Shown here: positions 1 to 10,924 of the stretch, one piece after another
Layout: each line of letters begins with the position of its first letter
How positions within the stretch are numbered: the stretch's first letter is position 1
Program-made: the position numbers and the translations under genes
DNA from: Roridomyces roridus
Taxonomy: Eukaryota; Basidiomycota; Agaricomycetes; Agaricales; Mycenaceae
Length of the DNA stretch: 31,385 bases
Direction of reading: 5' to 3'
NCBI GenBank assembly: GCA_029378245.1
Contig: JARKIF010000302.1
Location: 1-31,385 of the forward strand
The notes under the pieces: generated by a model
Seen by the model: only the letters and a program-made list of their open reading frames with translations
The model's database searches: none
Told to the model about the DNA's origin: nothing

Positions 1-862
1 ATATATTCATCAATGGGCCAGGTTTGAGGGTCCTTGGTGGACAAAACCTGGAATTGTGCAGGGATGTGTGGTTCTTTCTTCAAATCTCAACAAAAGTCTC
101 AAGATCTTGAAAGATTTGGCTTATTTTGAAAGTTGAATCAAGTTCTGTAACATCCATTGATATCTTGCTAGTTTTGCACAATGTGGTTATTTCAAGCAGG
201 GTTCAATGATATTTTCTGCATTGCAAGGCTGCAAGATCTTGTAAGTCAGACAACAAATGGGAAAAGATAAAAAATTGATACTGGAATCACAAATTCTCTG
301 CGTGTGTCACAAGATCTTGGAAGGTTAAAGGCCGCAAGTGTCGGAGCAAATCCCACATGGCAATCATGATTTTCTGATTGCACCCACTTGGGCTGCTGAT
401 CCGTTGGCAGCCGAACCGCCAGGAAACGGATAGATCACACTGTTGCCACCTTCAACATAAAATGATAGATCACAGTAGCGGCTGAACTTGGCCACCACGG
501 CACCACAAACTCTCGTGAGATCTGCATCCCTATTAGACTTGATGAGCCATATTTTTGTCTTTCGATCTTTCAAAATCTTTGAACATTCGCTGCAAATCAG
601 TGGCCTCAAAATGAATCATGGAACTTGCACAAAGTTTCAAGGTCTTGGGGGGGGGAGAAAATTCGCAAGATCTTGCAAGATGATGATCAAATAATGCCTG
701 GGCAAGTTGACAATCATCCAATATCTTCCAAGATCTTGACAAACTGGAAAATCTTGCCAAATCTCGCAAGATCTTCCAAGATGTCACGGAAATGATGGTG
801 GCGGCAACAGAAAACACCTTTTGTCCACCAAGGGCCTTCATAGCCAGGGATACCTGGGACAA
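1..862. repeat. Foldback-like inverted repeat rich in CAAGATCTTG palindromes
   Basis: The palindrome CAAGATCTTG or a close variant occurs at about 100-109, 232-241, 310-319, 666-675, 729-738 and 767-775. The two ends of the stretch are inverted copies of each other: CCTTGGTGGACAAAA near 33-47 reappears reversed near 818-832. Further inside, AAGATCTTGAAAGATTTGG near 101-119 matches the reverse complement of about 752-772. I infer an old non-autonomous foldback element with imperfect arms of roughly 130-150 nt. No transposase frame is visible. It ends less than 40 nt before the start codon of the next gene, so it may supply that gene's promoter or 5' UTR. Confidence 0.6.
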
Positions 863-899
863 CGCCTCCCTTTCTGGCAGTTAGCTCTTGGCCCCCCGC

Positions 900-3800
900 A
901 TGCAGAGCGAGCCCCACGACAACGAGTCAGAGTTCACGATGGGGGACGCAGTCGCCGAACAGTACACACGGTGCGGGGGTCTATCGCTCAATATTTTATT
1001 CAGCTGACTGTCGTGAAGCCGATGGCCCGTGTCCGTAATTCTGGGGCAACTGTTCTTGCTTGCATTCTCCTGGGGTTTTTTTGGCGCAGTTCGCGTTCGG
1101 GGCCAAGTCCCGCTCCAGCCGTCGTTGGTGGAGCTGATCGAATCTCATCCGCAATCCAAGACATACGCGATAGCGTTTATTGCAACTGTCCTCTCTTCGT
1201 GTTCGTCATAGTACGTCGAAGTACGATTACGACCATGACCCATATTGACTTGATATAGCTGGTTTTCACAGGCCATTATTCATGCCATGCGAGTGTATCT
1301 TACCCGCCGCACCTCCCTGTCGACCCTCAGATTCGGTATCTTGCTTTCTGATCGGAGTGTTCGATTGAGTAGGGAACGTCGGGAAATCAAATGGCTTGTC
1401 ATCGGTCTTGTCTTCTTCATCGCGACTTTGGGCCAAACGGCCAGGTATTTCCGGTCACCCTCATTGTTCTGTACGTGACTAAAATGGTCCCTTAGTTGGT
1501 CTTCGCTCATCACCCCAATCCAAATCGTCATTCCTACGCCGCTTGTTGGCACCGAGGTCGATCTCGAAAAGGACGTATTCAACACTCGCTTCGCAGAATT
1601 TTGGCTTGGTCCGACTGGGCTTCAGAGCTACAGTAAGTTTGCATGGTTTGAAGCTGCCAAACTTATATGCCTTCTCCCGCAGTCAATTCAAGTCTAGAAT
1701 TGGTTCACACGGCCGGTACAGCGCAAGCTCACGCCGACGCCGGCCATGGTTATACTGTCGACTTTGGAGGATGGGGCCATGTTTTGAATACACGTCCGTA
1801 TGCGTCCCTACAAACGACCCGAAAACCGCTGACTTGTGTATACAGAGGGGACATTCCCAGTTTATCTTCCGTATCTGATCAATCCGAATTGGAATACGAC
1901 TGCTCTGGCCACCGTTGGAACCAAAAACTTCCCGCCCATCCGTTATTCAGCCGACAGCTTCAATTACACGATACTCCAAAGGGGATTCACAACCGTGACG
2001 GATAACTGTGAATATCAGTCGCTAGACGCAGAAACGGTCCCGGCTGTGAGGCGGTCATTCACTCAAGTGGAGAATGGAGATCAAGTGATGCCTTACACCA
2101 CTGTTTCGGTGGCAACTACGTGCGGCAATGGAGTTCAGGTACAATATGGCAAGTTAAACCAAATATCCATTCAGCTTTCTTCTCATTTAGCATCGTAGAC
2201 GTGCTTTCCCAAACGAACAACACATTTCTGTCCTTGAGTTGTCCTGAAACTCACGATGACGGCTCGCTCATTTACCGTAATGCTTCCAGCTGACCAAAAA
2301 TTCTCTTGCTGACGTCCTCATTCTCAGGTGTCATTTTTGACGGACAAGGGCTGTATTCTGGACCGCAAGGTCAATCGGTCGTGTGCGAAGTGGCTCCTAT
2401 GACTTTGGAAATCAATTCAACCCACTCTGGAAGCCTTGTCTATCACGAACTGTACTTTGATCCTGCAGAATTTGACCTGCGGTTCGCCTCATACAATCTC
2501 TCTTATGCCGCCTTCTATGCGTTGGACCAAACCATTCTCCACGGGCAAGGGATGACACGAAGTCTTATAGGCGACTCCATGACCACAATTTATGCCACCC
2601 AGGATCAGGACCAAACGCCGATACCATATCCGAGACTTTGGGTAAGATACTTGATAAAATTCCATCGTCGTATTCCTGACTTGATTTCCTCGTAGGGATC
2701 CTATATAGAAGGCACGACTGCGTTCGTGGGCACAGTGAGTGGACCAATTTTAACTATCCGGCTCTGAAGTTCACATGCCCAGGCTATAAAAACTCGACTT
2801 TCGGCATATGATGGACCTTTCAGCGGAAGTCCTCCGCTAGACCTCACGACTTCAGTCAATGGCACTGCACTCAGCACAACCTACGGTTGGGAATATCGAA
2901 AAGGGGCGACCAACGCCATCCTCATTCCCGCTTCATTTGTTGCGCTCGCCTCGATTATTATAGTCCTCTGGGCCCAGCTGCACAACCGCGGAATTCCCGC
3001 TCGACATGCCAAGTTTGATCCTAACGACCCTCTTGTGCTCATGGCGGCGGCTTCGGCTGGAGGTATGGAGGACCTATTTACAGGGTTGGGCAAGCAGGAC
3101 ATCAAGGATGGAGCTTGCAGGGAATTGATCCTTGCACACATCGAAGATAAAGACGGATTCGTGCAAGTTATGCGCGATCCACCACCGGCCACTTCACACC
3201 GGGTCGATTCATCCCTTATTCATGAAAAGCGACCTTCCGTCGTTGCCTCGAGCCGATTCACTTCAGAAGACACCAAATTCACTCTCGCGGAAACGTATGT
3301 GGTTCCTGAGGAAATTACACGGTGAGTCTCGTCAACATTCGCGCATAATTCCATTAAACCTCTTTTCTGACAGCCGGTGGCACGTCTCGGTGATCCTCGG
3401 TCAGTTGGGTCTGCTCGGTCTCTCCTTGGGATTCTTTGCAGCACTACGTATCCGACAGCAGATTCCACTCCAGACTTGGCTCGCAGAACTGGTCCAATCT
3501 CATTCACAAGCCAAAACCTTCATCGTGACTTTCATTGCAACCGCTCTCTCTGCGTATTCCTCCCAGTGAGTACTTGGACTAAAAATTCTTTCAAACTGAA
3601 GGTGATCTATTAATTAGTTTGCTCTCCAACGCTGTTGGAACTGCCATCCGAGTATGTCTCGCTCATCCTACATCTCTATCAACCCTTCGATTCGCCGTTG
3701 GAATTTCTCGAGGATCCTTCTTATTGAAGCAGGAGACAAAATGGGTCATCATCGGTGGGGTGTTTGCTATTGCGACACTCTGCCAAACCGCGGGGCATGA

Positions 3801-5463
3801 GGTTTTCTCGATTCGTTCTTATTTGGCTGAATGGGGATTTCAGGTGGTCCTCACTAATAACGCCCATCCAACTTGTCATTTTCACTCCATTGAAAGGCGC
3901 CGAGGTTGACTTCACTGCCGATGCCTTGAATGATCAATTCGCCGAGTTGTGGTCACAGGGGATCAAGAGTTATGGTACGTGCCTTCCGCTACCAACTGCA
4001 GCCAAGTAACATGTTGGCAGTTGATTCATATTTGTCCTTCATTACCACGGGCGGAACTATCAACGCGTATTCGGAGGCCGGCTTCAACGAATCCTCGATC
4101 TTCTTTGGCGGTTGGGTCCATATTGATTCCACTGGTGTGTACAAACGAACTTGATGAGACATTCATCTTCAATTCTTCAACAGGGGGAACTTTTCCAATC
4201 GATTTGCCTTATCTCGGTGACCCTCAGAATCTGAACACAACGGCTCTCAAGACATCGAACACCGAGCCGCTCCCACCCCAGGGGATCAACGCACCGAGTC
4301 TTGTCATGATTCAGCAAGGATTCACCGCTGTTGCGAATTGCCAATACCAGCAACTGGGAACAGACACAGTAGAAAGGACTGTCAATTCTCTGGAGATATC
4401 CGTGGACGGCGAACTAGTATCATACTTTGCGATTACGGTGGCCACTCAATGTGCCAATGGGGACAGAGTGCAATATGGTACATCCAAGGTTTCCTAGAAC
4501 AAACGACTGACTCGCGCCAGATATTCTCACCCAAACGAACGATACCCTTCTATTCCTCAGTTGTCCGGACAGCGATGAGGCCGGCCTGACTACATACCGT
4601 ATTGAACTCGTCCTTGCCCTCTTGCCCGTCGTTGACACGCGTCTAGGGGTTCTCATCGACGGCCAGGGCATCTATAGCGGAGCATCAGCTGTGTGCACTG
4701 TGTCTCCGGCCATCCTCACCGTAAATTCAACATACTTGAGTGCGCCCTCGCTTGGTAGCGCTGTCGCCCATGATGTCGATCTACAAACCCAAAGCAGCTG
4801 GCCAGAATCAACCTCCGCACCCACGGCAGTTTCGTCTGCAGCCTTCTACGCGCTGGACCAGGGGATTCTGCAAAGCCAAAGTGGCACTGGAAATTTCATC
4901 GGAGACGTCATCGCCTATGTGTTCACCGCACAAGATAAACACAAAGCGCAGTTATCTCTCCTTGATATTTGGGAAGCATACATGATTGGAGTGGTGCAAT
5001 CCACAGGAACGGTGAGTGTTTTTATTCTTGTTGATTTATCAGACCCATGGTGTACTCGTAACTCCAGGCCGTGAAAACTGAGCTTTCGTCGTATACCGGT
5101 CCTTTTCGCGGAAGCCCTCCCAAGAATATGACGACAACAATGCGCGGCACTGCAATTACCGAGACATATGGATGGGAATACGACCCAAGGACGAGTTGGG
5201 CCGTGATTATCCCCAGCGCCTTTGTCGGGGTCGCGACCATTCTAATCGCGCTCTTCGCCCAAATCACGAACCGAGGGATTCCGACTCGGTACGCCGGTTT
5301 CAATGTAAACGATCCGCTACAGCTCATGGCTGCGGCTTCTGCGGGGGGAATGAGCGATGCATTCAACGGGTTGGAAAAAGAGGACATCAAGGAAGGGCGC
5401 AAGGTCAAGGTCAAGCTTGCTCGCATCGGCGAAAAAGACGGGTTCTTACAAGTACACAATTGA
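900..5463 (+). CDS. Two-module polytopic membrane protein (in-frame tandem duplication), unknown function
   Basis: Exons: 900-970, 1019-1210, 1259-1444, 1496-1632, 1683-1793, 1846-2148, 2199-2276, 2328-2641, 2696-2734, 2783-3321, 3374-3565, 3618-3794, 3844-3974, 4021-4134, 4184-4477, 4521-4598, 4647-5011, 5068-5463. They sum to 3717 nt (1238 aa). Residues 25-606 and 658-1238 are paralogous. Each module has a TM near its start (VSVILGQL), a second (FIATVLSS), a third (WLVIGLVFFIATL or WVIIGGVFAIATL), a large ectodomain with four conserved cysteines and NST/NTT sequons, a fourth TM, and a tail with DPL.LMAAASAGGM. Module 1 lacks the stop that ends module 2 after GFLQVHN and reads through a 50-residue linker into module 2. 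Two introns have GC donors (2149-2198, 3795-3843), placed by comparing the modules. The start at 900 fits because residues 1-24 align with the end of the linker. I recognise the architecture but no named domain. Alternative: module 2 is a separate gene starting at ATG 3170. Confidence 0.8.
3170..3373 (+). other. Junction between the two membrane modules
   Basis: This stretch codes for the linker (about residues 607-657) plus the 52-nt intron 3322-3373. In the second module the matching position carries a TGA stop right after the conserved GF.QV motif. Here the frame stays open and runs into sequence resembling the first module's N-terminus (SEDTKFTLAE against NESEFTMGDA). ATG 3170 is in frame and could be the ancestral or actual start of a separate second gene. 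There is no room for an ordinary intergenic region. Confidence 0.6.
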
Positions 5464-5698
5464 ATTCCAAGAAACGCGTGTATTCCATCCGGTCCAATAC
5501 TGTATGTAGCAATCAAGTATATATGTAGGGTAAGCTATATGTGCATGCCGTGTGAGAAGAGTATAGATACAACAAGGCGTGAGTCCAATGCAGCAGAATA
5601 CAGTCGTGAGTAATGTTACAATTTTGGTGGTGGGTGGTGGTCGGCCGGCCGAGTGTGTCGATTTTTAGGCATGCGCGATTTATTTTGATTGGGGCTCC
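5464..5698. other. Intergenic spacer between convergent genes
   Basis: This AT-rich stretch of 235 nt lies between the stop of the two-module membrane gene and the stop of the F-box gene. It should hold both 3' UTRs. I see no ORF or structured RNA in it. Confidence 0.5.
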
Positions 5699-8429
5699 CT
5701 ATTCCTCGCCGCGGGAAAAGCACACACTCCCACCCCAACTCGGCGCGAGTACGTCTTGAGCGGCCATCTGCCAGGTTCCCTCAAACGTGTCACGTCCGAC
5801 GAGATGCCCCGAGATGAAGTACGTAGCCAGGCCAATCATGCGGTTGCGCTGCTGCCGTTGTTAGTATGTATACTTGGAAACCAAATTAAGAAACGCACCG
5901 GCCGCATGATGAGCCCGATGAGTCCGTCCCAGGGGCGCACGCGCCCCGAGTACTCAAAGTGGTGCCACGCCGCCCCATGGACTGGATCTGTCTCCCCGCT
6001 AAACACCACGTCCTGCACGCCATCGCACGCCGCTTCCCAGCCCTGGTCAAATCGGTGATCCGCCCACGCTGGCGCGTCCCATTCTGGCCAGTGGACTTTC
6101 AGGGGAGAAATATTTGCACCTTCCACGACCCACCGCGCCCGCTCCCCCCGTTCGCGCTCCCTCTGTACCACACACCCGGGACACGTCTCGAGCTGGTGCG
6201 CCCCATCACGGACGCGCGCATCGACAAGTGTCTCGTAGACACTCTTGCCCTGGCCCACTCCTGCGCCACGCACTTCAACGCGTTGATTGCCCAAGCTCAC
6301 GATATGTGCCCCCGCTGGCAACCACCCCTCGCTCAATCCCTCGTCGCCCGTCGTATCGTCTGCAGATGGTGGGGGCACTGGCGTCTCGGGATGGAAGCTG
6401 TGATGCTCCAAGATCCTCATGTACATTGGCCTCGCCGCCGCCACAAAGTCGTCTCGAGCGAGTCCGCCCTGAGGAAATCTGCCCTCGTCCTGGGCGATGA
6501 TGGCATTGTATGGCTGTTCGGAAGGAAGCTACAGTGGACTAATTAGTGAAAGCGGACAGAAAAACGGGCAAGGTCACTCACCAGCATCGTCCCGCACCAG
6601 AGGCCCGCGAAGCTTCCCAGCTCATACACGCGGCTGATCCGCCCCGGTGGTGCGCCACCGCGCTGCTCCCGCTCGTCCTCTGCGCCATCGCAACCAGAAC
6701 ATAGTCGCCCGCGCCAGACATGCGCTCCCCAGCGTCCAGCATCCTTGATCTCTGATGTATCATCCCCATCTGCCCAAAAGTCGACTCCCTCCCCTGCCGG
6801 CACCTGGGATTCAAAACGTACTGCGGGCCGTGCGTTCCGCTCGTGCACGTCGGCCTGTGTTGGGCTTATGGGCTGGGAACCCAGCGCGCCTCCCGCCACC
6901 GCCGCTTGCCACCGAGCATCCGCCTCGGCCCGGTCGCGTGGCAGGTGTGGCGGAACACCCATACGTCCGTTCACTTGCAGACGCGCAAAGTACAAAAGAC
7001 GCGCGGGTGCCGCGGTAAGGAGGCGGCCTCGAGTCCTGCTTCGACTTCGACTCGTGCTGCGGCGTGGCGTGCCAAGCGGGTAAATGGGATATAGGCCGTG
7101 ATTGGTCGGGATGGTGATCGCACCAGCCTCTGCACCCGATCCAAGCACGGAGGAGAGGAGGGGCACGGTGTAGTGGTGCGGGGGACAGAGCGCAGAAGGG
7201 TACTGTAAGGGCGTTAGTGCGTGTAGGCAGGTGGGCAAGGAAGTAGGTAAAAGAAGCAGAATCAAGATAAGAAGCCTCGACCGCCGGTGGATGTAGGTGG
7301 CGCCCCCACGACCGTTGCGTCGCAAGTGAAATCAAGTAGAGTGGAAACGCACCCGAAAAGGAGCAACGATATAGGGCAACAGAATGGTCTGCAGCGCACG
7401 ACGAGCGTCCTCGGACTCGGCGCGGAGGGTCACTAGAAGTGATAAGACTGGAATAATATGCAGATTAAAAAAGTACACATACAACCGTCCTCGAAAAACC
7501 ACAGAACCCACAATGCGGCGGCACGGTCTTCCGTGTCAAGTGGCCAACCTTTCGTCCATGGGTCATCTTCATCCTCCGCTTCGCCGTCGGCCGGGGCGGG
7601 AGTAGCTCGGTTGGTCGCACGCTCCTCGCCTACTCGGTCAGCAAACTCTGGCAAAAAAAGAGCAGCCAGGAAACACACCGAATCTCCCCTCGTACATCCT
7701 CTCCTTGACAAAGCGCTGGGCAAAAGTAGAAGCGCCAGCCCATGCGAGCTGACGGCGATTCTTCCCACCCCCGTTCCACCGTGGCTGGTCCCCCACTGTC
7801 ACGGAACACAGTCCGAGACCGGCAAGACTGGGCGTTCCTGGGCTGAGGCCGATACTCTCGCGGACCCTTTGGATGTCTGCAGGGTCCGCAGAAGGTATCG
7901 GCGCGCCAGGCCCGCCGTCGAGTAGTAGCATGGCGTAAGCGATGCGCAGTGCCCAGCTCGCAGCAGGCGCATACACGTCACCTGCACGGAGGACACGGAG
8001 TGCGAGTAGGTTTGCACGGAGCAAGGCGAGTTCTGGCGGGACCGGAACTTGATCATGGTCGATGTCGGGAGGCGATAAGGACGGGTAGACGGATAATGCG
8101 AGGGGAAGAGGCTCGGCCGAGGTGAACTTTGCACGGGATATGCTACGCCAAAGGCCCGTGTTTCCCCCTCCGAGGACAGGACGCCACGTCAGTTGTGTGT
8201 AGAGCGTGCGACACGTGGATAGCAGGGGGAGGACTGCAGGAGGCCCGAGATTGGGCGGGGTGGTCGAGACGTAGAGAGCGATGAGAGAGAGCAGCTCGGA
8301 CGGCAAAGCGAGCAACGGGCTGAGTGGGCGAGGACTGGGCGTCCAGGAACGTGATGATGACGCCACCGACGGGCTGGATGGAGGCGTCGCTGCTGGGGAC
8401 GGCGACGGCCTTTTTTTGGGTCTGTCCAT
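5699..8429 (-). CDS. F-box domain protein, with an apparent one-base frameshift
   Basis: Exons in gene order: 8429-7483, 7432-7353, 7202-6582, 6528-5899, 5851-5699. The F-box lies at residues 39-82 (LALPSELLSLIALYVS, then LPLLSTCRTLYTQLTW), behind a Ser/Pro-rich start. F-box proteins bind Skp1 and bring substrates to SCF ubiquitin ligases; the substrate here is unknown. The long C-terminal part is probably the substrate-binding region; its end (NRMIGLATYFISGHLVGRDT) is recovered only after splicing. Exon 1 changes frame at the A7 run 7653-7659. With one base fewer the frame joins FPGC to SFLPEFADRVGEE, and the exons sum to 2430 nt (809 aa). The alternative is a 31-nt intron, which is implausibly short. 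I chose the start at 8429 because a TATATA lies about 40 nt upstream and the context is ACAATGG. An in-frame ATG at 8558 would add 43 residues. Confidence 0.8.
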
Positions 8430-10924
8430 TGTAATATGGGGCTCGTATCGGGTCTGGGGCTGGGGTGGTATATAACTCGCATCGAGTAACGTTAGGGCGG
8501 AGATGGAAAAAGGATCGGTTGATCTGGATCTACGGACGGCGTCTTCCAACACGCTCATCTCACAGGGTCATTCACTCCGCGATCTGGCCAAGCCCAGGCT
8601 GCTTGCATAATCAATACCCACACACAACTTTGTCTCTCGGACGAGACGGCCTCCTCTGCAGACTGCCGGCATCCACCAGCGGCGAACACTCGAAAAAGTG
8701 GCGTTTAGGTATGCTCCGCAGGGCCAGGCCCTTTTTTTTAAAAAAAAGTCACCCTCGTTGCCGCTCCACTACACCAGATTTTGAGACTGAGGTCCCCGTC
8801 TCCGTAATAGACTAGTAAGCATAATTCTGGCGGGAAATAAGGAATGAAATTGAATCAGGAACTGAAAATATCTTTGACCAGTAAACTGCAGCAGGACAAC
8901 TCCGTCGAGGTGGCCCCTATTGGTCAGATAAGATAAGATTATAATCGAGAGAATATTTTTACACCCGTCGGAAACGCGGATTCCATCCTCCGTCCGTGTC
9001 CCCAACCAACGCCGCCAACTTGTGTTGGTGGCTCCTCAATTGACTATACCTGTTCTTCCTCTCCGACACTTACGTTTACATAGCCGCCTGTGTTCTCCGC
9101 CCATATGACATGACTCCCCCGCGGAAGCCTCATCATGGGCGGCTGCAGACGCGGGCAAGTCAACGGGCATCGGCGGGTGCAGTGTTGTTATTTTTCGCGG
9201 AGTGTTAATTGAGACTCGGGCTGATAGAAGGGCGTTGGGGATGGCTTGTTATATCCCTCATTCACAGGCTGTTGCCAAAACAGAGGAAACGAGGGACGGA
9301 GCGAGTAATGCGGCGGCATCGAATACTCTTGTCGTCCGTCCATCTGACAACTGTCTGGCGGGCCAATTCAGTTGGTAGTAGTAAGGATGGAAAAGGACTC
9401 ATTACCTTACATACTTACATGGACCCACGGATGATTTCAAGAGTCCTGTCTCTCGCATTCCTCGCCACGGGCCGGGAAATTGGCCAGCAGCGTACGTGCA
9501 TGCCTGTTTCCTGACATCCGCATTCGATCAGATCAAGTCCACTCCCTGTCAGTGCGGACATGGAAGACGAGAAAGCAACGAGATGATGATGGCCGCTATT
9601 TCCGCGATGCCCTCGAACACCTGATTGATACCCAGTATTCCCTTCCTAGGAGATCGACGTCAGCTGGTTGCCTTTTTTGGTGTGGTATGAATGAACGGAC
9701 ATACGACGGCACCTTCGAGACTCGGGGTGGCTATACCAGGCATTACCCGCCGCACGGGAGCTAGGCGCGATTGGCCTGGAGTTCAAGATATTCCGGCACG
9801 GCGACCTCTCATGCGCCAATAATAAGGTGACGCCGGCGGTCTTGGTGGAGGATCCTCCGTGCTGTTCGCCGCGGCAAGTCAGTCTTCAAGTCCCCCAACC
9901 AACGAGAGTCGTGGGTTAGACTTGCCAAGAACCAATTGCCGCTTGACCTATGATTGGATTGAAATTGCCTCCACCGATGCCGGGCTGCAGGTGTGACAGA
10001 GTCCGCGACCCATTTACAGGAAAGACTGGGAGGAAACACCAGGCCGTGCGGCATGAGCAAAGCGCCACTTCTTGAAATACTGCGACCGACCCACCCTTGT
10101 TCGGAACACTATTCGAAGACACGAAGCGACTTTTAGGGGGTGGACGCTCGAGTGGTGTACAGGGTGCATGTAACGTCCACAAGTGGGACAACACAAGTTG
10201 GCCGTTGATCCAAACTGCAAAGTGTGTCGGTGACAACCCACTGTTCCCCGTCGGTCAAAGATACCTCTTTCATCGAGTTTCACCAAGAGAATCAATTCAA
10301 TCCCTCCACCCGACGTCCTTGTTCGGATTCCGGTTTATGCGAGCTGGCAACACGACATCGGAGAATCTGCTCAATTTAATGCAATGTTTTTCTTTTCAGG
10401 AACACCCAGGAACACCGTCGCTGCCCCTCGGGCGGTCCCGAAGCCATGGCTTCAGTCGAATTTTCGAAAGTCCCTTCAGATTGTTGAGGTACCTGTTGAA
10501 CTCGCTAATACAGAGCGGTGAACGAAAATTCCAGATTGGAAGGAAACAGCGTAGGGTTTCCGCAGTGGGAGGTACAAGCAAACTGAGCTACTTACCGGGT
10601 GCCTTGGCGGGAGATAAGCTACCGACGGATCACCAGCTGACATAATGGGGCTACGCTTGCTCTCAACCACCAGGTCCATCGTCGCGTCGCAGAGGCCCAT
10701 TTTCGCGTATCTGTACCGCCAACTTCGTCGCCGCTATCTCATCGGCAGCTTCCACTTTTATCCCTCGCATCCTCTAAGACCCCGATTGAGAATCGCCCGA
10801 ATCGCGCTCAATCACGCTCAATCGCCCAAACTACCTTCCCTCTGGATTGCAAACATGAGCGCCATGTAAATTCTATTTGTCTACAACTATTCTAGAGATA
10901 AAGCATACCAACTGTCGCCATTGG
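8430..10924. other. Long intergenic region without a convincing gene
   Basis: About 2.5 kb. Open frames exist on both strands (for example 10097-10645 plus, 9916-10236 minus), but none shows a recognisable motif, a membrane or signal pattern, or a plausible exon-intron series. The left end must hold the F-box promoter. The right end abuts the 3' end of the 595-aa gene. A run of eight T then seven A occurs at about 8732-8746. A non-coding transcript cannot be excluded. Confidence 0.5.
8469..8474 (-). promoter_or_regulatory. Possible TATA box of the F-box gene
   Basis: TATATA lies on the minus strand about 40 nt upstream of the preferred ATG at 8429. The spacing allows only a very short 5' UTR. 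If the upstream ATG at 8558 is used, this site is coding and not a promoter. Confidence 0.3.

Noticed and set aside
5959..6546. 195-codon plus-strand frame opposite the F-box gene
   Set aside because: Shadow of the GC-rich F-box exons; the minus-strand frame carries the spliced conserved protein.
10097..10645. 182-codon plus-strand frame in the 8.4-10.9 kb gap
   Set aside because: No recognisable motif, no supporting splice pattern, and the sequence looks compositionally random; overlapping frames exist on the other strand.
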